Notes under the pieces: generated by a model
The model's input: the letters and a program-made list of their open reading frames with translations, nothing else
What the model was told of the DNA's origin: nothing
Database searches by the model: none
Origin: Anaerolineae bacterium
GTDB lineage: Bacteria; Chloroflexota; Anaerolineae; Aggregatilineales; UBA3940
Length of the DNA: 42,467 nucleotides
Reading direction: 5' to 3'
Assembly: GCA_016928235.1 (NCBI GenBank)
Contig: JAFGLD010000082.1
Span: forward strand, 1-42,467
Position numbers and translations under genes: made by a program
Shown here: piece by piece, positions 1 through 6,863 of the stretch
Numbering within the stretch: position 1 is the stretch's first letter
Layout of the letters: each line of letters starts with the position of its first letter

Positions 1-73
1 CTATCGCCAGGGTAAAAATGAAAACGGCGACAGCTTCAAGAATGGCTTGAGTTTTGTTTATAGCATCCTTCAT
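1..73 (-). CDS. Partial cassette gene, N-terminus of a probable membrane protein
   Basis: Reading left from an ATG at 73, the frame stays open to the window edge. It gives about 24 residues, a short polar start followed by a hydrophobic run ending in VAVFIFTLAI. An AAGGAG lies about 14 nt upstream, slightly far for a ribosome binding site. The gene sits just downstream (in minus-strand sense) of a cassette boundary GTTAGCC (complement of 105-111), so it is the start of the next cassette leftward. The rest is outside the window and no function can be given. Confidence 0.5.
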   Translation of the reverse strand, partial: MKDAINKTQAILEAVAVFIFTLAI

Positions 74-104
74 ATCGAGTGTACTTGCTCCTTGGGTGCA
101 AGCG

Positions 105-236
105 GGCTAACGCCCTGCGCGTCAGCCGCGCCGCGAGTTTGCCGAGATCGGCCTCAAGTCGAGCCGCGTCACATAACCAATTTTCGCGCGGTTACCGGCC
201 GCGGTAGCGGCGTCGGCTTGCACGCGCTTGTTGGGC
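105..236 (-). other. attC1 recombination site, belonging to the CPBP protease cassette
   Basis: Left box GGCTAAC (105-111) and right box GTTGGGC (230-236) enclose imperfectly inverted arms, GCGCGTCAGCCGCGCCGC on the left and the near-complement on the right. The right arm has extra unpaired bases, which is the L-box asymmetry that orients an attC. This agrees with the gene lying to the right on the minus strand. The outer boxes do not match each other because the left one belongs to the neighbouring cassette. Confidence 0.9.
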
Positions 237-270
237 TGACCAGGCATTTTGCACGCTGCTCAATATTCTG

Positions 271-1035
271 TTACTGGGGTTCTTGTACCCCATATGATAG
301 GCCATATTTGTACACAACAAACCCTGCAATAACAGCTGTTGTAAGAGTAAATATCAAGGTTTGTACCAGACTTGTTTGAAGAGGTATAAAGATACACATC
401 AAGATATTGTTGACAGAATGGAGCAAGACAGAGGGGATAATACTTTCCCTGGCATTGTTGTAAATGGACGTAATTGTGATTGATAATGCTATTGTCGCTG
501 TTGCCAAAACAACATACTCAACAAGGAAGGCTGGAACGTCTCCAGTGTATAGGATTACTATTCGAAGAGGCAAATGCCAGATTTCCCAGATTATCCCAAC
601 CACGAGACTGCTTTTTAGTGGGCTATGCCTTATCTGGAGCTGAGGTAACAAAAAGCCTCTCCACCCAAGTTCTTCTCCAATACATCCAACAATAAGGCTT
701 GCTGCTGTAATTACTGTTATGGCATTTATACGGAAACCCGCATATATTACGTTCGCTATTGCCATAACAATGGGTATAGCAGCCGAAATCACATACCATT
801 TCAGACCAATATGCCACAAAGCCAGCCTGTTAATCAGTTTTTTCACTTCAGGCCGCCCGCCTAATATACCTGAAACGGAAATGGCAGTCAGGGCAGGCGC
901 CAACTGCGAAATGTATATACTGGACTTGTTAATCCCCGAAAAATCGAATAGAGCCAAAGCTACTGTGGCAAGAACCAAGACAAGACAATACAAAACGATA
1001 GGGGATTTCTTGATAAAGTCCAGAGACTTTCTCAT
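271..1035 (-). CDS. CPBP-family intramembrane metalloprotease (CAAX protease/ABI type)
   Basis: This is a 254-residue polytopic membrane protein. It carries the family's motif 1, EELGWRG (residues 121-127), motif 2 with His154 in WEIWHLP, and a third motif with His206 and Asn209/210 in LLHSVNN. These polar residues within membrane helices form the metal-dependent active site in CPBP proteases. Bacterial members act in bacteriocin self-immunity, protein maturation or unknown roles. AAGGAT stands about 8 nt before the ATG. The gene is alone in its cassette, 34 nt from its attC. The substrate is unknown, but a self-immunity role fits integron cargo. Confidence 0.9.
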   Translation of the reverse strand: MRKSLDFIKKSPIVLYCLVLVLATVALALFDFSGINKSSIYISQLAPALTAISVSGILGGRPEVKKLINRLALWHIGLKWYVISAAIPIVMAIANVIYAGFRINAITVITAASLIVGCIGEELGWRGFLLPQLQIRHSPLKSSLVVGIIWEIWHLPLRIVILYTGDVPAFLVEYVVLATATIALSITITSIYNNARESIIPSVLLHSVNNILMCIFIPLQTSLVQTLIFTLTTAVIAGFVVYKYGLSYGVQEPQ

Positions 1036-1072
1036 ACAGTCATCCTTTCTTGAGCATCGTGCGAATCTGTCA

Positions 1073-1204
1073 GCCCAACGCTCTGCGCGTCAGCCGCGCC
1101 GCGAGTTTACCGAGATCGGCTTCCATTCAAGCCGCGTTACATAACCAATTTTCGCAGCTATACAGGCCGCGACAGCGGCGTCGGACTGCACGCGCTTGTT
1201 AGGT
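1073..1204 (-). other. attC2 recombination site, belonging to the PsbP-like cassette
   Basis: GCCCAAC (1073-1079) and GTTAGGT (1198-1204) flank the same long inverted arms as the other array sites, 132 bp in all. GTTAGGT is the only R-type box here ending in T, which still fits GTTRRRY. GCCCAAC is the start of the CPBP cassette and matches that cassette's own box at 230-236. Confidence 0.9.
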
Positions 1205-1253
1205 GGCGGCGCTTGAGATTTGCGCATAACAAGTCTCCTGGATCGTTATCGAT

Positions 1254-2117
1254 TCACTCAGGTATTATGAAGCTGTTAACAACGTGCTCGGCGACAGCAA
1301 TATGATGAGAGCGCATGTCAACAACGTGCATTTCATACAACTGCGTCCCATTGGTCAAGAAGATAATCAGTGCCCCTGGAGTGAACTCCCCTTTTTGCTT
1401 CATTTCAAGAACCTCATATCCACTGGGTAACGTCCTGGAAGTTTGAGAGATGATCCAGTCAGGCGGCACCGCATGTTCAGGCTCAGCCAGGTATGCAGCC
1501 AGGCATGATTCCAATGAACCGTAATTCGCAAAATCTTCCTCTGGACCAATCCATATGTTCAAGCGGCTCGAAGTGTCCTTGGGAGGCATACCAGGCGAAA
1601 GATTGTTGACCACCGTTGATGAACCATTATTCGACACAAACCAATTCGACGGGTACTCAAAGCTGTACCCAAAATTGGGATCCGTATAAGTTGTCCATTC
1701 ACCTGAAGGGGTAAGGAACTGCCCCAGAGGAATGATTGTTATTGTGGCTGCCATTGTAGCTGCATCGGCTGCTTGTGTCTGTGCCACCTCGGTCATGTAA
1801 GCAACTTGCCCGCTCGAAGGTGTCATCACCCTCGGCGTGCCATCGTCACAACAAAATGCAGTAGCAAAAGCGGCGAAATCGGGCGTATCCACCGGAAACC
1901 CGCTGCCAGGCTGAATCGGCGATGCAGTGGGGCCGGCAGTGCTCGACAGCGGCCCTGGTGTAGGTCCGCCACCAGTCTGAATCGACGGCACAGCGATGCT
2001 GGCGGTGCTCAACAGCAGCCTCAAGCTGACCACTATAAGCACCAAGCCAACCACTATCAGCAAACCGATAATCACAAGCAATGCAGAGAGTTTCGCTTTA
2101 GACATATCAATATTCAT
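1254..2117 (-). CDS. Membrane-anchored protein with a PsbP-like domain
   Basis: Starting at ATG 2117 gives 287 residues. There is a single N-terminal transmembrane segment (about residues 10-35, Leu/Val/Ile rich), then a Gly/Pro/Ser/Thr-rich linker of roughly 45 residues. The C-terminal domain contains FGYSFEYPSNW, the signature of PsbP/PsaP-like extracytoplasmic domains in bacteria. An upstream in-frame ATG at 2264 would begin inside attC3 and translate attC sequence, so it is rejected. The start at 2117 lies 28 nt inside the cassette boundary, without a clear Shine-Dalgarno sequence. The protein is probably exported and anchored. No enzymatic residues are recognised and its function is unknown. 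Confidence 0.75.
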   Translation of the reverse strand: MNIDMSKAKLSALLVIIGLLIVVGLVLIVVSLRLLLSTASIAVPSIQTGGGPTPGPLSSTAGPTASPIQPGSGFPVDTPDFAAFATAFCCDDGTPRVMTPSSGQVAYMTEVAQTQAADAATMAATITIIPLGQFLTPSGEWTTYTDPNFGYSFEYPSNWFVSNNGSSTVVNNLSPGMPPKDTSSRLNIWIGPEEDFANYGSLESCLAAYLAEPEHAVPPDWIISQTSRTLPSGYEVLEMKQKGEFTPGALIIFLTNGTQLYEMHVVDMRSHHIAVAEHVVNSFIIPE

Positions 2118-2144
2118 GAATGAACAGTCCCACACTCTTGAGCC

Positions 2145-2277
2145 GCCTAACGCCCTGCGCGTCAGCCGCGCCGCGAGTTTACCGATGTGCGCTTCAACTC
2201 GAAGCACGTCACATAACCAATTTCGCGCACTGATTCGGGCCGCGGCAGCGGCGTCGGACTGCACGCGCTTGTTAGGC
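2145..2277 (-). other. attC3 recombination site, belonging to the SUKH-like cassette
   Basis: GCCTAAC (2145-2151) to GTTAGGC (2271-2277), 133 bp, with the shared inverted arms and the right-arm extra bases. The gene at 2298-2825 ends 20 nt to its right. Confidence 0.92.
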
Positions 2278-2297
2278 CGCGTTCAAGCTTGCTACAG

Positions 2298-2825
2298 TCA
2301 TCTTCCATGTTGAGAGATCCGGTGACCATATTCATCCCTCAAGTAGACATCTATCCCTACAGCATCTGCTAGGAAATCCTTGAGAGATGGTGCAATCCAT
2401 ATGGGTTCATCGAATCCAACGCCCGCTATAGGAGATATGTACAAACCAGGCTTGCGGTCATAGTCCATAAGAATAAACACGTTATCACCACCGTCAATCC
2501 CAAATGGAATCATATCGCCTGTCACCTGAACATCGGGATAGGTAGATGAGATTCTATTCTCCCGAAGGTACTTAGTGTTTTCCATACAGTAAATCGGATT
2601 CATAAGCTGAATCACTGGTACATCGCTTAATATATACCTGTCGCCTTCGTCTCGATGAATGAACTCCTTCTTCACTTTCACGTATATGTCAGTAGCTTCT
2701 GATACTAGTCCAAGATAGTAGGCAGGTATCTCAGGCACTTCTGCCTTTAGCAGGGCCAAGTCGCTGAGAGATGCTGGCTCCTCTGTGTAAGTTGCTCTGT
2801 AGATAGGATTTAGCTGAGTAAGCAT
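2298..2825 (-). CDS. SMI1/KNR4 (SUKH)-like protein, probable orphan immunity protein
   Basis: The gene encodes 175 soluble residues. The stretch IPFGIDGGDNVFIL (about 106-119), followed by a Tyr/Asp-rich strand and a late helix with LKDFL, matches the core of SUKH/SMI1-KNR4 domains (early helices, then a G-x-G-D strand region). SUKH proteins commonly neutralise toxins from contact-dependent or polymorphic toxin systems, and they often occur without a cognate toxin. No toxin gene is present in this array, so it would be an orphan. The ATG at 2825 is preceded by a GAGGCGGG run. The family call rests on motif reading, and the specific toxin target cannot be named. Confidence 0.65.
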   Translation of the reverse strand: MLTQLNPIYRATYTEEPASLSDLALLKAEVPEIPAYYLGLVSEATDIYVKVKKEFIHRDEGDRYILSDVPVIQLMNPIYCMENTKYLRENRISSTYPDVQVTGDMIPFGIDGGDNVFILMDYDRKPGLYISPIAGVGFDEPIWIAPSLKDFLADAVGIDVYLRDEYGHRISQHGR

Positions 2826-2947
2826 TCCCGCCTCATCATCTCTTAGGTGCTTTGTGCCAACTGCGCTGCACCATCCCCCGATTCAAGTAAGAGTGAACAG
2901 AGTTCGGCAAAGCATGGAGAGCTTGGGCAAATCAATGAGATGCAGCG

Positions 2948-3079
2948 GCCTAACGCTCTGCGCGTCAGCCGCGCCGCGAGTTTACCGAGATCGGCCTCAA
3001 TGCGAGCCACGTTACATAACCAGTTTTCGCCGCTATACCGGCCGCGACAGCGGCGTCGGACTGCACGCGCTTGTTAGGC
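2948..3079 (-). other. attC4 recombination site, belonging to the DUF6210-like cassette
   Basis: GCCTAAC (2948-2954) to GTTAGGC (3073-3079), 132 bp, with the same arm sequences as attC1-3. The stretch 2826-2947 between the SUKH-like gene start and this site holds no gene. Confidence 0.92.
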
Positions 3080-3093
3080 TGCAAAAACCCAGC

Positions 3094-3552
3094 CTAGTCG
3101 GTGTTGGCCCACGTGAGAACGCCGCGAGCGGGATATGGGCCAAGACCAGTGTACAAGGGAGTAGTGGAATCGCTGGCCGGCTCCTGGTTGACAAGCACGA
3201 AGACCCAGGCCTCATGAGACTCTGCTAGGCGCTCCCGGTCAACACAGAGGTATTCGCGCATCTTGTAATGCTTGAGCACCCCATCAATGAAATCTGCGTC
3301 CTCTAGGGAGAGGCCACGACAAGCTCCAGTCCCTTGATGTGGCGGCCCTGCGAAATATTGATAGAGATCGTTCTCAGGGGAAATCAGCCTCCGCGATTCC
3401 AACTCTACATCATTTCGGATTGGAATGAGCACGCCTTCGATCTCTGGCTGCATGCACGTGGTGCCACCTGTTTGGTTCGAGTAGTGGACACCCGTGCTCT
3501 TCTCGACGATAAGTGCTAGCCCTGCGAGTTCCCACAACCGAATCAGAGCCAT
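3094..3552 (-). CDS. Small protein resembling the DUF6210 family
   Basis: The product has 152 soluble residues without signal peptide or membrane segment. Recognisable features are an early GVHYSNQTGGTTC (about 21-33), a middle part with ISPENDLYQYF, and a C-terminus reading GVLTWANTD. From memory these resemble DUF6210 proteins, small bacterial proteins of unknown function that often lie among polymorphic-toxin immunity genes. That link is recollection, not a search result. The gene ends 14 nt from its attC, and its start lies 20 nt inside the cassette boundary at 3572. Confidence 0.55.
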   Translation of the reverse strand: MALIRLWELAGLALIVEKSTGVHYSNQTGGTTCMQPEIEGVLIPIRNDVELESRRLISPENDLYQYFAGPPHQGTGACRGLSLEDADFIDGVLKHYKMREYLCVDRERLAESHEAWVFVLVNQEPASDSTTPLYTGLGPYPARGVLTWANTD

Positions 3553-3571
3553 CCGTGAGTTCCTCTATGCA

Positions 3572-3695
3572 GCCTAACGGTGGGGCATAAGCCGCGACCG
3601 GCCACGACGGCCACCCCCGCCGCCTCGAAACCTAAAACTGTTTAGAATCATCGCTACTGTACACGACAGGTCGTCGGCTTCATGCTATGTTAGGC
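3572..3695 (-). other. attC5, divergent site belonging to the HEAT-repeat cassette
   Basis: GCCTAAC (3572-3578) to GTTAGGC (3689-3695), 124 bp. Its interior differs from the other six sites. The arms are CATAAGCCG against CGGCTTCATG, with one extra base on the right arm, and the central part is unrelated. Correct boxes, arm pairing and the same asymmetry support a functional attC of another lineage. Confidence 0.85.
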
Positions 3696-3710
3696 TGCGA
3701 CAAACTGACA

Positions 3711-4250
3711 CTACGCTTCTTGCTTGTGTTGACGGATGGACTCGATAGCCAACGAAATCGCTGTGTAAACATATCCATCCGACGGAACGAATTTGCTCAG
3801 AGCTTTCATCAAAGGTTCAATCGCCCGTCTATCGCCGATTCGTTCAAGAGCGTCAGCGGCACCTTCGACTACCTCTTTGTCTTCATCTTCAAGAGCTTTG
3901 ATGAGTGGTTCCACCACTCGTGCATCTTCGGTCATGCCCAATGTGTCAGTAACCCAATAACGCCTCCATCCGTCTTTAGGATGTTGCACGTCTTTTTTGA
4001 GCGCATTGATAAGAGGCACAATAGCCGCTTCTCCAATCATTACCAATGCGTCTCCGGCGGCTTGGTTGACCTTGCTATCCTCATCTGCACTATCGAATTC
4101 CCCCAAAGTGTCTAGTAGTGGCTCAATGGCTCTTGCATCTCCAGTTTCTCCTAATTTATACGCGGCCTCACGACGGACGCGGTAGCTCTTGTCCTTGAGT
4201 TTAGCAATTAATTCGTCAATGTTGTTTTGTAATGGCTCAGTGTGTGACAT
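3711..4250 (-). CDS. HEAT-repeat (PBS-lyase type) protein
   Basis: The 179 residues are almost wholly built from HEAT-like helical pairs. Units of about 30 residues carry the recurring pattern R-x-E-A-A-x-x-L-G-x-x-G-D-x-R-A-I-E-P-L, for example around residues 25-45, 110-125 and 132-150. Such solenoids bind proteins, or in some families modified cofactors or DNA. No catalytic domain is attached. The gene is the only one in its cassette and is followed 15 nt later by a divergent attC, so this unit probably came from a different donor array than its neighbours. Confidence 0.85.
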   Translation of the reverse strand: MSHTEPLQNNIDELIAKLKDKSYRVRREAAYKLGETGDARAIEPLLDTLGEFDSADEDSKVNQAAGDALVMIGEAAIVPLINALKKDVQHPKDGWRRYWVTDTLGMTEDARVVEPLIKALEDEDKEVVEGAADALERIGDRRAIEPLMKALSKFVPSDGYVYTAISLAIESIRQHKQEA

Positions 4251-4270
4251 GTGTACTAGTTCTCTGGACA

Positions 4271-4399
4271 GCCTAACGCCCTGCGCGTCAGCCGCGCCGC
4301 GAGTTTACCGAGATCGGCTTCACGTCGAGCCGCGTTACATAGCCAAAATCGCCCGCTGCCGGCCGCGGAGCGGCGTCGGACTGCACGCGCTTGTTAGCC
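4271..4399 (-). other. attC6 recombination site, belonging to the phosphatase cassette
   Basis: GCCTAAC (4271-4277) to GTTAGCC (4393-4399), 129 bp, with the common arms. GTTAGCC departs from GTTRRRY at one base, and the same departure (GGCTAAC) recurs at the other end of this cassette at 5022-5028. That supports a real unit rather than a degenerate repeat. Confidence 0.9.
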
Positions 4400-4401
4400 A
4401 T

Positions 4402-5013
4402 CTACCCCTCTACTGGTGTTTCTTTGTGATCTGTAGAAATTGCTTGAATACCTGACAATGTGAAATGCCGATCCCACTTAAAAACCCCACCATTCCAAGT
4501 CACGCTAAGGACGTCTGGATTTCTCAATCTTTCTGTCTCTATCCGCCCCACGCTGTTGTCAATCCAATTAAGGAATAAGCCTATCACGTTCCCATGCGTG
4601 CACAAAGCTATTATTTTTCCTTGATTAGTCTCTGCTAACTTGGTTACCACTGTAGCAAACCTCTGTTGTGCTTGGGCAGATGTTTCACAATCAGGCAAAG
4701 CGAAATCAAAATCTTCCCATGATTTGCACCATATCTTGTAGAAACCATCAACGATATTTTCAGAAATCAACCGTTCACGCAAATCGTTTTCGACGACGAT
4801 GTCCATAATGTGTCTCTTGGCGAATGGTTCTACTGTCTGAATACATCGTGTGAAAGGACTTGAGAAAACCTTCTCTATGCCAAGATATTCGAGCAAAATG
4901 GACAGATTCTCCGCTTGCTCCTTGCCTACAGAGCTCAAAGGCCACTCAGAGTAATGGTGTCTTGATGTAGGATGGCTTTGTGCGTGTCGGATTAGGTAAA
5001 GCGTAGTTTTCAT
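4402..5013 (-). CDS. Histidine phosphatase superfamily protein (phosphoglycerate mutase-like)
   Basis: The gene encodes 203 residues. The N-terminal LIRHAQS (residues 7-13) is the RHG/RHA motif with the phospho-accepting His10. LSSVGKEQA and the SPFTRCIQT stretch give the usual phosphate-pocket arginines, and a late THGN (about residue 154) supplies the second catalytic histidine. The substrate cannot be told from sequence. Only 8 nt separate the cassette boundary (GTTAGCC) from the ATG at 5013, and no ribosome binding site is present there. Translation may be leaderless or depend on upstream translation. The stop codon lies 2 nt from its attC. Confidence 0.88.
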   Translation of the reverse strand: MKTTLYLIRHAQSHPTSRHHYSEWPLSSVGKEQAENLSILLEYLGIEKVFSSPFTRCIQTVEPFAKRHIMDIVVENDLRERLISENIVDGFYKIWCKSWEDFDFALPDCETSAQAQQRFATVVTKLAETNQGKIIALCTHGNVIGLFLNWIDNSVGRIETERLRNPDVLSVTWNGGVFKWDRHFTLSGIQAISTDHKETPVEG

Positions 5014-5021
5014 AGTAGTAT

Positions 5022-5153
5022 GGCTAACGCTCTGCGCGTCAGCCGCGCCGCGAGTTTACCGAGATCGGCCCCAATTCGAGCCGCGTCACATAACCGATTT
5101 TGGCCGCTATACGGGCCGCGGAGCGGCGTCGGACTACAACGCGCTTGTTAGGC
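5022..5153 (-). other. attC7 recombination site, belonging to the right-most cassette
   Basis: GGCTAAC (5022-5028) to GTTAGGC (5147-5153), 132 bp. The common arms are present with one small change (CTACAACGCGC in place of CTGCACGCGC) near the right box. Confidence 0.9.
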
Positions 5154-5158
5154 TGGCT

Positions 5159-5872
5159 TTACCGCAGCGGCCATGGAAGCATATGTAACACGGACACGCC
5201 AAACTTTTCCTGAAATGCTTCTGCGATTACCTTTGCCTCATCGTATGAGCCCGCAAATAGAACAACGCACTTTTCCTGTTTCCATCCGCTGTCCCATGCC
5301 GTGAACATATTCATCGCCACCTGTGAACCAAGCCACCAGATGGAATAGCGGTCAGACGCAGGTAGAAATACTTGCATACGAGCTTGAGCCCAGGAATCGA
5401 GTTCGTCGCGACCAACATTGGGCAGTTCGAGGCGGAAGCAACTCTCCCATTCTTCCACCATGTTGTCTAATGTGAGTTGCTCAATCCAATGTGGAATGTC
5501 TTGAGAGACTGGCGTGTCCTCAGCATAAAGCGTTCCATGTCCGTCCATGTAGAACTCCATTTGCACGACAGGGTGGTGTCCAAGGGGAATTCGAAACTCT
5601 GTCGGGTCATCGGTACGCAATCCCCCATATCCACATCGAGCGCTGGCAATTACCTCATGAAGCTCGAAAAGCTGGAAGATCCGATTACGACCAATCGGGA
5701 ATCGGCAGCCGCCAAATTGCCAAAATGACGCGACGACCGCAGGGTACACCGGCAAATGTGATTCCCGGAACATATCTTCGAAGTCACTGAAGCTGCAGGA
5801 TGCGGGCTCGTGATCGATACATTGTAGAGCGCGTTGTGCACGATCTGAAAGCTGTGATATTGCCATCGACAT
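5159..5872 (-). CDS. Hypothetical protein, first cassette gene of the array
   Basis: The product has 237 soluble residues with no signal peptide or membrane segment. The middle has alternating hydrophobic strands with many Trp, Phe and His (for example VQMEFYMDGHGTLY), faintly reminiscent of SUKH/SMI1-type immunity folds. The C-terminal part (about 165-235) looks like a small alpha/beta domain ending in LHMLPWPLR. I do not recognise a family. Alternative starts are ATG 5872 and ATG 5866. The gene is nearest to the presumed promoter end of the array and so the most likely to be expressed. It ends 5 nt from its attC. Confidence 0.75.
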   Translation of the reverse strand: MSMAISQLSDRAQRALQCIDHEPASCSFSDFEDMFRESHLPVYPAVVASFWQFGGCRFPIGRNRIFQLFELHEVIASARCGYGGLRTDDPTEFRIPLGHHPVVQMEFYMDGHGTLYAEDTPVSQDIPHWIEQLTLDNMVEEWESCFRLELPNVGRDELDSWAQARMQVFLPASDRYSIWWLGSQVAMNMFTAWDSGWKQEKCVVLFAGSYDEAKVIAEAFQEKFGVSVLHMLPWPLR

Positions 5873-5883
5873 GTGTTGTACCA

Positions 5884-5937
5884 GCCTAACTCTATTATAG
5901 CCTGAATGAAACTATAGACGCAGGATCGGAGCCTAAC
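5884..5937 (-). promoter_or_regulatory. Array end: two core sites around a promoter-like segment
   Basis: GCCTAAC occurs at 5884-5890 and again at 5931-5937, with 40 bp between and no attC arms. On the minus strand the spacer has TATAAT (5899-5894), an exact -10 hexamer. The -35 match is poor. Transcription from it would start within about 15 nt of the first cassette gene. This may be a relict attI with Pc-like promoter, or a secondary-site insertion scar. Confidence 0.4.
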
Positions 5938-6043
5938 GGTTGCTGTGCACCTTGCCGGCATCACCAGCAATCTGGGCGTCGATTTGCGCACCGCGGCGGT
6001 GGCAGTGGCAGCGGAGAGAGGATTGTTGGGGGCAGATGACTGA
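5936..6043 (+). pseudogene. C-terminal remnant of a LuxR-type HTH regulator
   Basis: An open stretch of 35 codons ends at TGA 6041-6043 and has no start codon. Its translation includes TVAVHL, LGVDLRTAAV and ERGLLGADD. This follows the second half of a LuxR/GerE helix-turn-helix (pattern TVKTHL..I..KLGV..RT.AV......GLL) and ends where such proteins normally end. The break falls in the recognition-helix region exactly at the core site GCCTAAC. An in-frame stop (TAG 5915-5917) lies upstream. The rest of the gene is not in this window. Confidence 0.6.
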
Positions 6044-6125
6044 GTGCCGGGGTAGTTGAGCAATCATTCTGAGTCTTCTCAGTTAACGTCTGAGCATCTC
6101 AATCATCCAACATGTTTTCCGGGTC

Positions 6126-6863
6126 TTACCGGAGATGCCTGCCCCACGCAAAATAGGTCGGGATATTCAACACACGTTCCCCGCGCAACCAGGCTTGCGC
6201 GTCCAGCATCTTGACATGCCGGATATCGTTGTCCGGCATCAGTCCGGCCACATCGTTTTCGAGCACAGCCCATTCTTTTTCGTGCTCATCGGGTGTTAGC
6301 GAGGCGGCATCCCGATCCTGAATCACGCCTGTTTCAACGATGTGTATCCCCGCCCGGTCAAACAAATCTGCCAGGCGTCTGCCCAGGCCTACATCCGCGC
6401 CGCGCCGGCGCAGCGACTCGGTCTGCATCTGCCCAATTGCAGCCAGCTCTTTGGGTTCGTCGACACGGCAGGTGTAATCGGGTTCGGCCAGCGCGAGGAC
6501 GTATCCGCCGGCGCGGGTCACGCGCTTCATTTCGATCAATGCGATTAGCGGATCGATGACCCATAGCAGCAGAAAATGGCAGTAGACAATGTCGAAGCAA
6601 CAAGCAGGATAGGGTAGCCGCAACGCATCGCCCCAGGTTATGCATATTCGGGGTGCGTGGATTCGGGCCTCGCGAAGTGCGTCTCCGTCGATGTCCAGGC
6701 CATGCAGAGCGGCGTCCGACTTCACATCGGCAAGGATCGCCCCTGTCCCGCAACCGACTTCCAGCACATGTTTTGCTTCAGCCAGACCAGCCTTTGTGAA
6801 GACATAATGCCGTAAATCGCGCGTCCACCCGGCTTGTTGAAGGTACCGGCTGTGCCGGTTCAT
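6126..6863 (-). CDS. Class I SAM-dependent methyltransferase of the radical-SAM cluster
   Basis: The protein has about 245 residues. VLEVGCGTGAIL (about residues 33-44) is motif I for S-adenosylmethionine binding. HGLDIDGDAL gives the acidic motif II, WGDALRLPY motif III, and FDIVYCHFLLLWV the following strand. It is a Methyltransf_11/25-type fold of normal length. The start chosen (ATG 6863) overlaps the upstream gene's stop as ATGA, which implies translational coupling. An in-frame ATG at 6881 is possible. As the last gene of a cluster with radical SAM enzymes and a Cys-Ala-tailed protein, it could methylate the modified product, but a small-molecule substrate is equally possible. Confidence 0.9.
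   Translation of the reverse strand: MNRHSRYLQQAGWTRDLRHYVFTKAGLAEAKHVLEVGCGTGAILADVKSDAALHGLDIDGDALREARIHAPRICITWGDALRLPYPACCFDIVYCHFLLLWVIDPLIALIEMKRVTRAGGYVLALAEPDYTCRVDEPKELAAIGQMQTESLRRRGADVGLGRRLADLFDRAGIHIVETGVIQDRDAASLTPDEHEKEWAVLENDVAGLMPDNDIRHVKMLDAQAWLRGERVLNIPTYFAWGRHLR

Larger units (their letters stand above)
1..5937 (-). mobile_element. Integron gene-cassette array without a visible integrase (CALIN-like)
   Basis: Seven attC sites alternate with single genes that all lie on the minus strand, so the array reads right to left. Cassette units are confirmed by covariation. The cassette of the CPBP gene starts with GTTGGGC (complement of 1073-1079) and its own attC has the matching GCCCAAC (complement of 230-236). 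The phosphatase cassette uses GTTAGCC/GGCTAAC instead (4393-4399 and 5022-5028). Such matching is expected if each unit was once a circle recombined at G/TTRRRY. Cassette genes look more AT-rich than the chromosome to the right, while the attC sites are GC-rich. No integrase gene lies between the array's right end and the resident genes from 6126. One could still lie beyond the left edge, so the CALIN status is inferred. Confidence 0.9.

Noticed and set aside
480..1144. Plus-strand open frames within and across the CPBP gene and attC2
   Set aside because: They are antisense to a clear membrane protease gene or run through attC arms, and have no family features.
2118..2264. Upstream extension of the PsbP-like gene to ATG 2264
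   Set aside because: It would translate attC3 sequence (2145-2277); the ATG at 2117 directly before the membrane segment is inside the cassette.
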